A stretch of DNA of 64,000 bases from Cupriavidus pinatubonensis (lineage in GTDB: Bacteria > Pseudomonadota > Gammaproteobacteria > Burkholderiales > Burkholderiaceae), in the NCBI RefSeq assembly GCF_019602855.1, contig NZ_CP080767.1, positions 744,001-808,000 on the forward strand. Reading direction: 5' to 3'. Positions 1 to 9,892 of the stretch are shown piece by piece. The position numbers and the translations under genes are program-made. Every line of letters starts with the position of its first letter. Position 1 is the first letter of the stretch. Under the pieces are notes generated by a model. The model searched no databases, had not been told where the DNA came from, and saw nothing but the letters and a program-made list of their open reading frames with translations.

Positions 1-1355
1 AACCACACGAGCGCCGCAGTGGCCGCGGCTTCGGGGTTGCCGCCCATCGAATCGGCCACGACCGGGGCCAGCACCTTCACCGCCACCGGCGCCAGCATCG
101 GCACCACGATGAACGCGATCTCGAAGAAGTCCAGGAAGAACGCCAGGAAGAAGATGAACAGGTTCACCACGATCAGGAAGCCGATCCAGCCGCCCGGCAG
201 CGAGGTGAACAGGTGCTCGACCCATGCGCCGCCGTCCACGCCCTGGAACACCACCGAGAAGCAGGTGGAGCCGATCAGGATGAACACCACCATCGCCGTG
301 ATGCGCGCGGTGGACTGGTAAGCATCGACGATCAGCAGACGCAGGTCGGTCATCTGACCCGCGCGGATGACCAGCCACAGGATGACCAGGTACAACACCG
401 CCAGCGGGATCCGGAACACATGCGAGCCAAAGGCGAACACACCCACGGCCGCGGCGATCACCGTCGCGGCAATGCCGATGCGGTAGACGATGCGATCGGT
501 GCTGGTGAATGCCTTGTCGCGGATCACCGCGAGCACCAGCGCGCCGACGGCACCCATGGCGCCCGATTCGGTCGGTGTGGCGATGCCCAGCATGATCGTG
601 CCGAGCACGAGGAAGATCAGCACCGCACACGGGATGATGCCGCGCAGGCACTTGGCCCAAAGCGGCCAGCCGCGCAGCGTGCGCGCTTCGGCCGGAACCG
701 GCGGCAGCCAGTCAGGTTTGACGCGGGTCAGGAAGAAGGTGTACAGCGCGAACAGCGCGATCTGCACCACCGACGGGCCCCACGCGCCCAGGTACATGCT
801 GCCCACGTCGGCGCTGCCGGCCGGCGTCTTGAGCTGGTCGGCCAGCACCACCAGCACGAGCGACGGCGGCACGAGCTGCGTGATGGTGCCCGATGCCGCG
901 AGCACGCCGGTGGCGTACTTCATGTTGTAGCGGTAGCGCATCATCACCGGCAGCGAAATCATCGCCATGGCGATCACCTGCGCGGCCACGGTGCCCGTGA
1001 TCGCGCCAAGGATGAAGCCGACGATGATCACCGAGTAGCCGAGGCCGCCGCGCACGGGGCCGAACAGCTGGCCCATGGAGTCGAGCATGTCCTCGGCCAG
1101 CCCGCATTTCTCCAGGATCGCGCCCATGAAGGTGAAGAACGGAATGGCCAGCAGCAACTCGTTGGCGAGCACGCTTCCGAACACGCGGCTCGGCACCGCC
1201 TGCAGGAAGCTCAGGGGGAAGTAGCCCCAGTGAATGGCCACGAAGCCGAACGCCAGGCCGACGGCGGACAGCGAAAATGCGACCGGGAACCCGATCAGCA
1301 TGAACAGCACCAGGCCGCCGAACATCATCGGCGGCATATATTCCAATGGAATCAT
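1..1355 (-). CDS. dctM: TRAP transporter large permease DctM (C-terminus cut by window edge)
   Basis: This is the large membrane subunit of a tripartite ATP-independent periplasmic transporter, which carries the substrate and uses an ion gradient. Reading the complement from the ATG at 1355 gives at least 451 residues with no stop, beginning MIPLEYMPPMMFGG and packed with hydrophobic segments. The stretch EHLFTSLPGGWIGF followed by FFLAFFLDFFEIAF resembles the subgroup annotated as mannitol/chloroaromatic transporters, which is longer than the common ~430-residue DctM. Its start overlaps the dctQ stop by four bases (ATGA), so the two are translationally coupled. A DctP binding-protein gene is not in the window and may lie beyond position 1. 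The substrate cannot be told from sequence alone. Confidence 0.93.
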   Translation of the reverse strand, partial: MIPLEYMPPMMFGGLVLFMLIGFPVAFSLSAVGLAFGFVAIHWGYFPLSFLQAVPSRVFGSVLANELLLAIPFFTFMGAILEKCGLAEDMLDSMGQLFGPVRGGLGYSVIIVGFILGAITGTVAAQVIAMAMISLPVMMRYRYNMKYATGVLAASGTITQLVPPSLVLVVLADQLKTPAGSADVGSMYLGAWGPSVVQIALFALYTFFLTRVKPDWLPPVPAEARTLRGWPLWAKCLRGIIPCAVLIFLVLGTIMLGIATPTESGAMGAVGALVLAVIRDKAFTSTDRIVYRIGIAATVIAAAVGVFAFGSHVFRIPLAVLYLVILWLVIRAGQMTDLRLLIVDAYQSTARITAMVVFILIGSTCFSVVFQGVDGGAWVEHLFTSLPGGWIGFLIVVNLFIFFLAFFLDFFEIAFIVVPMLAPVAVKVLAPVVADSMGGNPEAAATAALVW

Positions 1356-1894
1356 TGCACCGGCCTCTCGTATTTCGATTCGATACGCACCAGGCCTTTG
1401 AGGGCGGCAAAGCGCTTGATCAGTTCAGACACCCCCTGCAGGGCGAGCAGGGCGAAGCCGACTGGCACCACCAGCTTGATCGGGTAACGCGGCAGGCCGC
1501 CGGAGTTGCCCGATTGCTCGAGGATGCGCCACGAGGGCAGGAACAGCGAATCCCAGGACAGCCACGTGAACAGGATGCACGACGGCAGCAGGAATACGAC
1601 GATGCCGAAGATATCGATCCAGTGCTGGGCGCGCTCCGAGACGTTGCCGTAGAACAGGTCGACGCGGACGTGTTCGTTACGCTGGAAGGTATACGAGGCG
1701 CCGAACATCACGGCGATCGCAAACATGTACCACTGCAGTTCGAGTGGCCAGTTGTCGCTCAAGTTGAAGCCATAGCGCAGGAGGGCGTTGCCGGCGCTGA
1801 TCAGGCACGACAGCAGGATCATGATGTTTGCAAGCCTGCCCGTGTGCTGATTCAACCTGTCGATCTGTCGTGACAGACCAAGCAAGTAGTTCAT
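1352..1894 (-). CDS. dctQ: TRAP transporter small permease DctQ
   Basis: This 180-residue protein is the small four-helix membrane subunit that partners DctM in the inner membrane. Hydrophobic segments lie near residues 20-40, 52-72, 92-112 and 138-158. The pattern FNLSDNWPLELQWYMF followed by RNEHVRVDLFYG is typical of DctQ, in which an N/W-rich loop precedes helix 2 and an R-x-D motif follows it. Upstream, GGGGAG ending about seven bases before the ATG makes a good ribosome binding site. It is the first gene of the visible dctQM pair. The leader between it and the argH terminator is about 105 bases long. Confidence 0.93.
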   Translation of the reverse strand: MNYLLGLSRQIDRLNQHTGRLANIMILLSCLISAGNALLRYGFNLSDNWPLELQWYMFAIAVMFGASYTFQRNEHVRVDLFYGNVSERAQHWIDIFGIVVFLLPSCILFTWLSWDSLFLPSWRILEQSGNSGGLPRYPIKLVVPVGFALLALQGVSELIKRFAALKGLVRIESKYERPVQ

Positions 1895-2000
1895 GGGTTG
1901 TCTCCCCGGTTTTTGCGGCGATTAGTTTATCTGTAACAAAATGCGTCGGCGCTTGGGGCTAATACCTATCACATTGCGCAAAAATCCGTCTTGTAAATGA

Positions 2001-2036
2001 AAAAAGCCACGATGGCCAGCCCATCGTGGCTTTTTC
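2001..2036. terminator. Intrinsic terminator downstream of argH
   Basis: A perfect 10-base-pair stem (GCCACGATGG with CCATCGTGGC, 2007-2016 and 2022-2031) closes a five-base loop. It is flanked by six A on the left and five T on the right, so it can work on either strand. Functionally it should end the argH transcript, which runs leftwards, and it separates argH from dctQ. Confidence 0.93.
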
Positions 2037-2071
2037 TTGCTTGAAACTTACGCGGAACTTACAGCGTCAAC

Positions 2072-3484
2072 TCAGAGCGCTGCGCGTGCGGCGGCGATCG
2101 CCGCGCGCACCTGGTCCGGTGCGGTGCCGCCGATGTGGTTACGCGCAGCGACCGAACCTTCGAGCGTCAGGACGGTGTGCACGTCATCGCCGATCAGCGC
2201 GGACTTGTCGCCGAGGCCCGAGACTTCACGCAGTTCGGCCACGGTAAGGTCGGCCAGGTCGCAGTTGCGGCTGTCGCACGCGCGCACGGCGTGGGCCACG
2301 GCTTCGTGCGCGTCGCGGAACGGCAGGCCCTTCTTGACGAGGTAGTCGGCCAGGTCGGTGGCCGTGGCGTAGCCCTGCAGCGCGGCGGCGCGCATGGCTT
2401 CGGGCTTGACGGTGATGCCAGGCACCATGTCAGCGAAGATGCGCAGCGTGTCCACGACGGTATCGACCGTATCGAACAGCGGTTCCTTGTCTTCCTGGTT
2501 GTCCTTGTTGTATGCGAGCGGCTGGCCCTTCATCAGCGTCAGCAGGCCGATCAGGTGGCCGTTGACGCGGCCGGTCTTGCCGCGGGCCAATTCCGGCACG
2601 TCGGGGTTCTTCTTCTGCGGCATGATCGAGCTGCCGGTGCAGAAGCGGTCGGCGATGTCGATGAAGCCGACGCGCGGGCTCATCCACAGCACCAGTTCTT
2701 CCGAGAAGCGCGACACGTGGGTCATCACCAGCGCGGCGGCCGCGCAGAATTCGATCGCGAAGTCGCGGTCCGACACGGCATCCAGCGAATTGCGGCACAC
2801 GCCGTCGAAGCCAAGCTGCTTCGCGACGAATTCGCGGTCGATCGGGTAGCTCGTGCCGGCGAGCGCGGCGGCGCCCAGCGGCAAGCGGTTGACGCGCTTG
2901 CGGCAGTCGGCCATGCGCTCGGCATCGCGCGTGAACATTTCCACGTAGGCCAGCAGGTGGTGGCCGAAAGTCACGGGCTGCGCGACCTGCAGGTGCGTGA
3001 AGCCCGGCAGGATCGTGTCAGCGTTCTGGTCGGCCAGGTCCAGCAGCGACCCGCGCAGCGCGCCGAGCAGCGCGATGATGTTGTCGATCTCGCTGCGCAG
3101 CCACAGGCGGATGTCGGTCGCGACCTGGTCATTGCGCGAACGGCCCGTATGCAGGCGCTTGCCGGCATCGCCGACCAGCGCGGTCAGGCGCGCTTCGATG
3201 TTCAGGTGGACGTCTTCGAGATCCAGCTTCCATTCGAAGCCGCCGGCCTCGATCTCGCCCTTGATCTGTGCCATGCCGCGCTCGATCTCGGCGCGGTCGG
3301 CCTCGGCGATGATGCCTTGCTTGGCCAGCATGGCCGCATGCGCCAGCGAGCCCTGGATGTCGAACAGGGCCAGGCGCTTGTCGAAGAACACCGAAGCGGT
3401 GTAGCGCTTCACCAGGTCGGACATCGGTTCGGAGAAGCGGGCGGACCAGGCTTCGCCTTTCTTGGCAAGTTGGGAGGTCGTCAT
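2072..3484 (-). CDS. argH: Argininosuccinate lyase
   Basis: ArgH splits argininosuccinate into arginine and fumarate, the last step of arginine biosynthesis, in the cytosol. The 470-residue product has the family length. It carries the fumarase/aspartase superfamily signature [12 protein letters not shown] at about 284-295 (the flexible serine loop), HTGRSRNDQ at 112-120, and [10 protein letters not shown] with the catalytic histidine near 164. It stands alone, followed by a strong terminator. No strong Shine-Dalgarno is visible before the ATG, but the product begins where ArgH proteins normally begin. Confidence 0.98.
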   Translation of the reverse strand: MTTSQLAKKGEAWSARFSEPMSDLVKRYTASVFFDKRLALFDIQGSLAHAAMLAKQGIIAEADRAEIERGMAQIKGEIEAGGFEWKLDLEDVHLNIEARLTALVGDAGKRLHTGRSRNDQVATDIRLWLRSEIDNIIALLGALRGSLLDLADQNADTILPGFTHLQVAQPVTFGHHLLAYVEMFTRDAERMADCRKRVNRLPLGAAALAGTSYPIDREFVAKQLGFDGVCRNSLDAVSDRDFAIEFCAAAALVMTHVSRFSEELVLWMSPRVGFIDIADRFCTGSSIMPQKKNPDVPELARGKTGRVNGHLIGLLTLMKGQPLAYNKDNQEDKEPLFDTVDTVVDTLRIFADMVPGITVKPEAMRAAALQGYATATDLADYLVKKGLPFRDAHEAVAHAVRACDSRNCDLADLTVAELREVSGLGDKSALIGDDVHTVLTLEGSVAARNHIGGTAPDQVRAAIAAARAAL

Positions 3485-3612
3485 GGACGTCAGGGCTATG
3501 TGGCTCTATGGCTCGCGCGGCGTGCGGCCGGTGCATGACCATGCGGGGCGGACGCGAGCGGATTTCGGAGAAACGTGGATTATATCGCCCGCCGGGGCCG
3601 GGCAAGCGGGCT

Positions 3613-4335
3613 TCAGAGCGGCGAGTGGATCAATGGTCCCTTGAAGACAACCGGGCCGCTCGGACCGTCCGGGTTCGTCGATCCGCCGGGCGGTTCGACG
3701 CTGACCGCTAGGGCCGGTACGGCAGCGGGGAACCGCGTCAGCGCTAGCCGTGCCGAGCGCTCGCGGCCGATCACGCCGAGGGATTGCGGCTTGCCGCCTT
3801 CAGGCAGCGCCCACAACTGCAGTACCTGCTGTCCGGTCAAGACCGTGTCGTCGAGCCTTTGCACGAGCAACTGGCGTGCCGCCGCATCCCATGACACAAG
3901 CAGAGCGGGTTTGGATTGTGCATTGTTCAGCACAGCGACTACGGCGGCATCGCCCGGCTTCCGTTGTGTCGTTTGCCAGCCGATGCCGACGGCGAGCACC
4001 GCAATAACGGTCATTGCCGCCGCTGCACCGCGCCAGAACACTGGCGCCGTCCACAGCTTTTGCCACCACGGCGTAACCGCTGCCTCGGTCGACGGCACCG
4101 GCTTCCAGCCGAGCCGCTGTTCGACGCCGCACCACACCGCCTCTACAGTTTCCACGGACGGTTGCAACTCGGCCATGCCGGCCAGCCTGACCTGCCAGTG
4201 GCCAATCGCGGCACGCACGGCCGGTTCCTCGCGCGCAAGCTGCTCCATCCGGCGCCGTGCGCCGCCACGGAGCACGCCGAGCGCATATTGCGCTGCCATG
4301 CGGTCCAGCAGGTCCGGGTGCCGGGTCAGCCTCAT
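3613..4335 (-). CDS. Anti-sigma factor, RskA/ChrR-like membrane type
   Basis: This 240-residue protein is probably the membrane anti-sigma factor that holds the adjacent ECF sigma factor inactive. The N-terminus (MRLTRHPDLLDRMAAQYALG) resembles the sigma-binding helical domain of RskA-like proteins. A single membrane segment lies at about 101-122 (WRGAAAAMTVIAVLAVGIGW) and is followed by a periplasmic domain with LQLWALPEGGKPQSLG, typical of the RskA C-terminal domain. I chose the ATG at 4335 over an in-frame start at 4386 because it forms an ATGA overlap with the sigma gene stop and removes 17 unlikely residues. The signal that releases the sigma factor is unknown. Confidence 0.85.
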   Translation of the reverse strand: MRLTRHPDLLDRMAAQYALGVLRGGARRRMEQLAREEPAVRAAIGHWQVRLAGMAELQPSVETVEAVWCGVEQRLGWKPVPSTEAAVTPWWQKLWTAPVFWRGAAAAMTVIAVLAVGIGWQTTQRKPGDAAVVAVLNNAQSKPALLVSWDAAARQLLVQRLDDTVLTGQQVLQLWALPEGGKPQSLGVIGRERSARLALTRFPAAVPALAVSVEPPGGSTNPDGPSGPVVFKGPLIHSPL

Positions 4336-4931
4336 GGCGCACTCTCCATGCACGCGCGCAGGCGTTCGAGACCCCGACGGATCCACGACTTCACGGTGCC
4401 GAGCGGCAATCGCAGCCGCTCGGACAGTTCGGCGTGGCTCAGGTCGCGCAAGTAGGCCAGGACGATGGCTTGCCGCTGTGCCGGCTCCAGCCGTTGCAGG
4501 CAGCGGTTCAGTGCGCGCGCCTGCTGGCTGGCCAACGCCAGTTCAGCCGGGCCGGCAGCATCGTCGGCCAGCCATTCGCCGAGTTCTTCATCGAGTTCCA
4601 CGGTCTGCGGCACGCGCGCGGCTGCCGCGCGGCGCAGGCAGTCGAGCGCGCGATTGCGAACGATGGTGGTCATCCACGTCATCGGCGCAGCCAGGTGCGG
4701 CCGGTAGTCGCCGGCGTGGTGCCAGATGCTGACAAAGCTTTCCTGCACGGCGTCCTCCGCCCAGTCGCGCCTTCCAGTGATACGCAGCGCAAGGCCGAAC
4801 AGTTTCGTCGCGGTGTGGTCGTAGAGCGCGCGCAGCGCCTGCCGGTCGCCGAGCGCCACCGCCTGCAGCCACGCCGCCAGCCGGTCGTTGTCGGCCGATG
4901 GGGCAAAGGATGGTTCGGGGGCAGCCGGCAC
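4332..4931 (-). CDS. ECF-family RNA polymerase sigma factor
   Basis: This is an alternative sigma factor of the extracytoplasmic-function class. Region 2 is recognised by DWAEDAVQESFVSIW and the WMTTIVRNRALDCLRR block, and region 4 by LEPAQRQAIVLAYLRDLSHAEL followed by LPLGTVKSWIRRGLERL, the helix-turn-helix. The GTG at 4931 gives 199 residues, the usual ECF length, and has AGGA eight bases upstream. An in-frame ATG at 5081 would add 50 residues of unlikely composition and run into the leader of the divergent gene. It is cotranscribed with the anti-sigma gene and faces the ferritin-like gene, a plausible target of the same regulator. Confidence 0.88.
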   Translation of the reverse strand: MPAAPEPSFAPSADNDRLAAWLQAVALGDRQALRALYDHTATKLFGLALRITGRRDWAEDAVQESFVSIWHHAGDYRPHLAAPMTWMTTIVRNRALDCLRRAAAARVPQTVELDEELGEWLADDAAGPAELALASQQARALNRCLQRLEPAQRQAIVLAYLRDLSHAELSERLRLPLGTVKSWIRRGLERLRACMESAP

Positions 4932-4961
4932 GTGGAGGTTCCTGGCGGAGGACTCTGACGG

Positions 4962-4967
4962 ATTATA
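4962..4967 (-). promoter_or_regulatory. -10 box (TATAAT) candidate for the sigma/anti-sigma operon
   Basis: On the minus strand a perfect TATAAT lies about 30 bases upstream of the GTG start at 4931. A TTGGAT lies only about 14 bases further upstream, which is shorter than the ideal spacer, so the -35 is uncertain. The site sits in the short divergent region shared with the ferritin-like gene. Confidence 0.4.
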
Positions 4968-5064
4968 GGCAGCGTCGCTGCATCCAATTGCCCGGTGCCT
5001 GCGTAAAAGCAGCATGCGATCCGCGCTGCGGACGCTGTCCCTCGATCTCTCACAGGAGCACACC

Positions 5065-5688
5065 ATGGAACGCATGTCCACGACGCCGGCGCACCGGCTG
5101 GTTCAGTCCCAGAAAGTTTCCATCGCCTTGCCCGACGAACGCCGGCGCGGCCTGCTCAAGGTGCCGGGCCTGTTCGCGCTCGGTTCGCTGGCCGTGCTGA
5201 GCCTTGGCGAGTCGATGCCAGCGTGGGCACAGACGCAGTCAGGCAGCACGAAAGACGACATCAGTATCCTGAACGTGGCGCTCGGCCTCGAGTACCAGGC
5301 CATCGCGGCCTACCAGGTGGGGGCGGAAAGCGGGCTGCTGCAGAAACCTGTGCTCGACACGGCGGTAAAGTTTCAGAACCACCACAAGGCGCACGCGCAA
5401 GTGCTGGCGGGCACGGTATCGAAGCTGGGCGGGTCGCCGGTCATGGCGAAGAAACCGTCGGAATATTCGTTCCCGACGGGACAGCTCAAGACTCAGGCGG
5501 ATGTGCTGCGTTTTGCGGCGGGACTGGAGAAGGGCGCTACCGCGGCGTATCTCGGCGTGCTGCCGAATTTCTATAACCGGGATCTGACCAAGGCGGCGGG
5601 TAGCATCCTTGGCGATGAAGCGATGCACTGGGCGGTGCTGCTGCATGCCTTGGGGGATGATCCGGTGCCGGGGGCGTTTGTCGGCTGA
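5065..5688 (+). CDS. Ferritin-like domain protein with twin-arginine-type signal
   Basis: The 207-residue product belongs to the ferritin-like (ferritin_2 type) group. The N-terminus has ERRRGLLK followed by a hydrophobic stretch and AWAQ, which fits a Tat signal peptide cleaved around residue 53. The mature part has helix pairs with E and H placed as in di-iron carboxylate proteins (GLEYQAIAAYQVG, FQNHHKAHAQVL, GLEKGATAAYLG, GDEAMHWAVLLHALG). The ATG at 5065 has AGGAG seven bases upstream, whereas the longer in-frame start at 5014 has none. It is divergent from an ECF sigma/anti-sigma pair, suggesting a periplasmic stress role. Metal binding and function are inferred, not shown. Confidence 0.82.
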   Translation: MERMSTTPAHRLVQSQKVSIALPDERRRGLLKVPGLFALGSLAVLSLGESMPAWAQTQSGSTKDDISILNVALGLEYQAIAAYQVGAESGLLQKPVLDTAVKFQNHHKAHAQVLAGTVSKLGGSPVMAKKPSEYSFPTGQLKTQADVLRFAAGLEKGATAAYLGVLPNFYNRDLTKAAGSILGDEAMHWAVLLHALGDDPVPGAFVG

Positions 5689-5719
5689 GCGAGGGTGCTC
5701 ACCACTTGAAGTGTGTTTG

Positions 5720-5751
5720 CTCCCCTCTCCAACGCCAGTGGGAGAGGGGAG
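5720..5751. repeat. Perfect inverted repeat (11-bp stem) between two genes
   Basis: CTCCCCTCTCC at 5720-5730 pairs with GGAGAGGGGAG at 5741-5751 around a ten-base spacer. There is no T-run after it on either strand, so it is not a classical terminator. It looks like the dispersed palindromic intergenic elements common in high-GC proteobacteria, and it could also act as a stem-loop at the converging 3' ends of the ferritin-like gene and ppc. Confidence 0.6.
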
Positions 5752-5786
5752 TGCGCCACCGGTGAGGCGACGCTGCAGGGCAATGC

Positions 5787-8700
5787 TCAACCCGTATTGC
5801 GCAACCCCGCAGCCACCCCGTTGATGGTCAGATGGATACCGCGCCGTACGCGGATATCGTCCCCATCCTTGCCCGAGCGGTAGCGCTTGAGCAGTTCCAC
5901 CTGCAAGTGGTTGAGCGGATCAAGGTACGCAAAGCGGTTCTTGATCGAACGTGCGAGCAGCGGGTTGTCGGCCAGCCGTTCCTGATGCCCGGTGACCAGC
6001 GCCAGCATCTCGCAGGTCAGGTGCCATTCCTTGCTGATGCGCGCGAACACGTTCTTGCGCAGCGCGGCGTCGTCACAGAGCTGGGCATAGCGCGAGGCCA
6101 CGGCCAGGTCCGTCTTGGCCAGCACCATGTCCATGTTGGACAGCAGCGTGGAGAAGAACGGCCAGGTCTTGACCATCTTGCGCAGCGTCGCCACAGCGGC
6201 TTTACGTGCCTTTTCGTCCGGCGCGGTGTCGAGCAGCGACTTGACCGCGCTGCCGAAGCCGTACCAGCCCGGCAGCAGCAGTCGGCACTGGCCCCACGAG
6301 AAGCCCCACGGAATCGCGCGCAGGTCTTCGATGCGGCGGTTCTTCTTGTCCATCAGCTTGCGCGAGGCCGGACGCGAACCGAGGTTCAGGTCGGCGATCT
6401 CGGTGATCGGCGTGGTGGCGAAGAAATAGTCCTTGAAGCCCGGGGTCTCATATACCAGGTTGCGGTAGGCGCCGAACGCACGGTCGGAAAGCTGCTGCAT
6501 GATGCCTTCGAACGTGCTCAGTTCCTTCGGCGCGTTCTGCTGCGGCAGCAGCGAGGCTTCCAGCGTCGCGGCGATCACCGTTTCCAGGTTGCGCCGGCCG
6601 ATCTCGGCATTGGCGAACTTGCTGTTGATGATCTCGCCCTGCTCGGTCAGGCGGATCTGCCCGTTCACCGTGCCCGGCGGCTGCGACAGGATGGCCTGGT
6701 AGGTCGGGCCGCCGCCGCGGCCGACGGTGCCGCCGCGGCCGTGGAACAGGCGCAGCTTGACCTTGCGTTGCTCGAACAGCTGGACCAGTGCGAGTTCGGC
6801 CTTGTACAGCTCCCAGTTGGAAGTCAGGAAGCCGCCGTCCTTGTTGGAATCGGAATAGCCGAGCATCACTTCTTGCTCGACCCCGTGGTGCTCGATCACC
6901 GAATCGAAGCCCGGCAGGTCCAGCAGCGACTGCATGATCCCTGCTGCGTTCTGCAAGTCTTCGATGGTTTCGAACAGCGGAATGACCATCAGCTCCATGC
7001 GTGCCGGATCGGTCTTGCTGCCCAGCGTGCCCTTGAGCATGCCGGCTTCCTTCTGCAACAGCATGACTTCCACCAGGTCGGACAGCGTTTCCGTGTGCGA
7101 GATGATGTAGTTGCGCGCGACGCGCTGGCCGTAGCGCGCGCGCAGTTCGCGCGCGGTTGCCAGGATGGCCAGCTCGTTGCGGGTCTGCTCCGAATATTCG
7201 TGATACGGCAGCGTCAGCAGGCGCGGCTGGCGTAGTTCGGCGAGCAGTAGTTCGAGCTTGCGGGATTCCGGCAGCGCGGCGTAGTCCTTCTCGACGCCGG
7301 CGGCGGCAAACAGCTCGGCGACGACGGCTTCGTGCACGTCGGACACCTGGCGCATATCGACCGATGCCAGATGGAAGCCGAACACGGCAATGGCACGCAC
7401 CAGTGCGTCGATGCGCGTGCTGGCCAGCGCGCGGCCGTGGTGGGCGCGCAGCGAGTCGATCACGATCTGCACGTCGGCCGCGAAAGCTTCGGCGCTGCTG
7501 TACGGTTCGGCGTCCGCCACCGGATGGCGCGGTGCGCCATGACCGGTCAGCGTCTTGCTGGTGGCGGCAAGGCGCGCATAGATGCCGATCAGCGCGCGGC
7601 GGTACGGCTCGTCGGCGCGGTGGGCGGAGTGGTCGGGCGATGACTCGGCCAGTGCGAGCAGTTCGGGGCTCGCGTCGACCATCAACGTCGACATCGACAG
7701 CTCGGCGCCCAGCGCATGCACCTCGTCGAGGTACCAGCCCAGGATCATCTGGGACTGCTGGGTGGCGGCGTGGTCGAGCGTTTCGGCCGTCACGTTCGGA
7801 TTGCCGTCGCGGTCACCGCCGATCCACGAACCCATCTGCATGAACGGCGCCAGCGGCGCGGCTTCGGCAGCGGCGCCCTTGGTCTTGCGTGAGGCCGGAA
7901 AGATCGCGGCGATGTCCTCTTCCAGCTCGCTCATCAGTTGCGGGATGCCGTGCAGGAAGGTGGTGCGGTAGTACGACAGTGCGTTGTCGATTTCGTCGGC
8001 CACCGTCAGCCGCGAGTCACGCAGCATGCGGGTCTGCCACAGCGTGGTGACTTTGGCGCGAAGCTGAGCGGTGTTGCGGTCGCGCTCGCGCGCGGTCATC
8101 GGCAGGTCGCGCTCCGCCAGCAGGCGCGCGATCTCGCGCTCGGCGTCCAGGATACTCTTGCGCTGGACTTCGGTCGGGTGTGCCGTCAGCACCGGCACGA
8201 TCAGTGCCTCGTCCAGGAACTTGCGCAGCTGCTTGCCCGTGACACCAGCGGCGTCGATCTTCTCGAGCGCGTGCTGCAGGCTGCCGTCTTGGGGCGGCGA
8301 ACCGGCCAGCGCGTGGATGCGGCGGCGGCGGTTGTGGTGCTGGTCCTCGGCGATATTGGCCAGATGCGAGAAATAGCTGAACGCGCGCACGACCTGGTTG
8401 GTCTGGTCACGCGAGAGGCGCTTGAGCAGGCGGTCGAGCTCGGTGCCAGCGGCGCGGTCGTTCTCGCGTCGGAATCGCACGGCGGTCTGGCGGATGGTCT
8501 CGACCACCTCGAAGGTGGCATCACCTTCCTGCTCGCGCAGGCATTCGCCCAGCAGGCGGCCCAGGAAGCGGATGTCCTCGCGCAGCGGCACGTCCTTGTC
8601 GGTCGCCGAGCGGCGTGCCGGGCTGGCGTTCAGGGCGCCATTTGCGGGCACGACCATCAGATTGGCCTTCGAAATCGGTTTGATGCCAGGGGTCTTGGAA

Positions 8701-8807
8701 GCGGTCTTGCGGGTTGATGCGCCGTTCGCGTCACTCTGGCCTGAGGCCTGGGAGGGGGCTTCTCGATTGGCCGAGCGTCGGCCGGGGCGCGCAGCATGCT
8801 GCGTCAT
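5787..8807 (-). CDS. ppc: Phosphoenolpyruvate carboxylase
   Basis: Ppc carboxylates phosphoenolpyruvate with bicarbonate to oxaloacetate, replenishing the TCA cycle. The 1006-residue product shows both active-site signatures: [13 protein letters not shown] with the catalytic histidine, and [16 protein letters not shown] with the catalytic lysine. It ends [12 protein letters not shown], the usual conserved C-terminus. I chose the ATG at 8807 because it has AGGAG six bases upstream. A longer in-frame start at 8888 would overlap hemC on the other strand. The first ~100 residues are low-complexity and rich in A, S, R and N, longer than in E. coli. It is divergent from hemC across 71 bases. Confidence 0.97.
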   Translation of the reverse strand: MTQHAARPGRRSANREAPSQASGQSDANGASTRKTASKTPGIKPISKANLMVVPANGALNASPARRSATDKDVPLREDIRFLGRLLGECLREQEGDATFEVVETIRQTAVRFRRENDRAAGTELDRLLKRLSRDQTNQVVRAFSYFSHLANIAEDQHHNRRRRIHALAGSPPQDGSLQHALEKIDAAGVTGKQLRKFLDEALIVPVLTAHPTEVQRKSILDAEREIARLLAERDLPMTARERDRNTAQLRAKVTTLWQTRMLRDSRLTVADEIDNALSYYRTTFLHGIPQLMSELEEDIAAIFPASRKTKGAAAEAAPLAPFMQMGSWIGGDRDGNPNVTAETLDHAATQQSQMILGWYLDEVHALGAELSMSTLMVDASPELLALAESSPDHSAHRADEPYRRALIGIYARLAATSKTLTGHGAPRHPVADAEPYSSAEAFAADVQIVIDSLRAHHGRALASTRIDALVRAIAVFGFHLASVDMRQVSDVHEAVVAELFAAAGVEKDYAALPESRKLELLLAELRQPRLLTLPYHEYSEQTRNELAILATARELRARYGQRVARNYIISHTETLSDLVEVMLLQKEAGMLKGTLGSKTDPARMELMVIPLFETIEDLQNAAGIMQSLLDLPGFDSVIEHHGVEQEVMLGYSDSNKDGGFLTSNWELYKAELALVQLFEQRKVKLRLFHGRGGTVGRGGGPTYQAILSQPPGTVNGQIRLTEQGEIINSKFANAEIGRRNLETVIAATLEASLLPQQNAPKELSTFEGIMQQLSDRAFGAYRNLVYETPGFKDYFFATTPITEIADLNLGSRPASRKLMDKKNRRIEDLRAIPWGFSWGQCRLLLPGWYGFGSAVKSLLDTAPDEKARKAAVATLRKMVKTWPFFSTLLSNMDMVLAKTDLAVASRYAQLCDDAALRKNVFARISKEWHLTCEMLALVTGHQERLADNPLLARSIKNRFAYLDPLNHLQVELLKRYRSGKDGDDIRVRRGIHLTINGVAAGLRNTG

Positions 8808-8878
8808 GCAATCTCCTCTTGCTTTACTTCTGTCCGATGGTGCGGAGCGGCGATTGGGTCGCGTGCTAACATTGACGA

Positions 8879-9883
8879 ATGCATGCATCCGCCTTCCCGA
8901 CTTCTTCTACCGCCGTGTCCAGCAGCCTTCCGCACAAGCTTGTCATCGCCTCCCGCGAGAGCCGTCTGGCCATGTGGCAGGCTGAATTTGTGCGTGCTGC
9001 GCTGCAACAATACTATCCCGCGTGCGATGTGTCCATTCTGGGCATGACCACGCGCGGAGACCAGATTCTAGACCGGACTTTGTCGAAAGTCGGCGGAAAG
9101 GGTTTGTTTGTCAAAGAGCTGGAATTCGCAATGGCCGAAGGCCGGGCCGATCTCGCGGTGCATTCGCTGAAGGATGTACCGATGGAGTTGCCCGACGGCT
9201 TCGCGCTGACCGCGGTGATGGAGCGCGAGGATCCGCGCGATGCGCTGGTTTCATCGACGTTTGCATCGCTCGAAGAGATGCCGGCCGGGACCGTGGTCGG
9301 CACCTCGAGCCTGCGTCGCGAGGCCGCGCTGCGCGCGCGTTATCCGCATCTGGTCATCAAGCCACTGCGCGGCAATCTAGATACCCGCCTGGGCAAGCTC
9401 GATCGCGGCGAATACGGCGCGATCATCCTGGCCGCGGCCGGTCTGAAGCGGCTGGGCCTTGGCGATCGCATCCGCGCACTGATCGCGCCGGAGGCTTCGC
9501 TGCCTGCAGCGGGACAGGGCGCGCTTGGTATCGAAATCCTGTCGACGCGTCCCGATGTCGCCGCGTGGCTATCTCCACTGAACCACCAGCCGACCGCGCT
9601 CGCGGTCACGGCAGAACGGGCGGTGTCGCGCATGCTTGGCGGCTCGTGCCAGGTGCCGCTGGCCGCGCATGCGCGCTGGGTTGGCGACCAATTGCGGCTC
9701 GATGCCTTTGTGGCCATGCCCGATGGCTCGCGGCAGACGCGTGCATCGGCCGCCGGTCTGGTGGTCGATGCTGCGGCGGCTGAGGCACTTGGCGCGTCGG
9801 CCGCGCGGGATCTGCTCTCGCAGGGCGCTGCCGAGATTCTCGCCGCGCTGGCCGACACACCGGCTCCCCAAGATCCAGCCTGA
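8879..9883 (+). CDS. hemC: Hydroxymethylbilane synthase (porphobilinogen deaminase)
   Basis: HemC joins four porphobilinogen molecules into hydroxymethylbilane in haem synthesis. The 334-residue protein carries [26 protein letters not shown], and [12 protein letters not shown], in which the cysteine near residue 257 carries the dipyrromethane cofactor. The start has no clear Shine-Dalgarno. About 20 residues precede the conserved [15 protein letters not shown], so a slightly later start is possible. It heads the hemC-hemDX-hemY operon, with only nine bases to the next gene. Confidence 0.97.
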   Translation: MHASAFPTSSTAVSSSLPHKLVIASRESRLAMWQAEFVRAALQQYYPACDVSILGMTTRGDQILDRTLSKVGGKGLFVKELEFAMAEGRADLAVHSLKDVPMELPDGFALTAVMEREDPRDALVSSTFASLEEMPAGTVVGTSSLRREAALRARYPHLVIKPLRGNLDTRLGKLDRGEYGAIILAAAGLKRLGLGDRIRALIAPEASLPAAGQGALGIEILSTRPDVAAWLSPLNHQPTALAVTAERAVSRMLGGSCQVPLAAHARWVGDQLRLDAFVAMPDGSRQTRASAAGLVVDAAAAEALGASAARDLLSQGAAEILAALADTPAPQDPA

Positions 9884-9892
9884 GGCCGGCCC

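Noticed and set aside
213..1487. Long plus-strand open frame (424 codons)
   Set aside because: It lies antisense to dctM and is rich in H, R, Q and D, with no domain. It is a high-GC shadow frame.
2135..3538. 467-codon plus-strand frame opposite argH
   Set aside because: It is full-length antisense to a clear argH with atypical composition. A similar shadow (5832-7235) lies opposite ppc.
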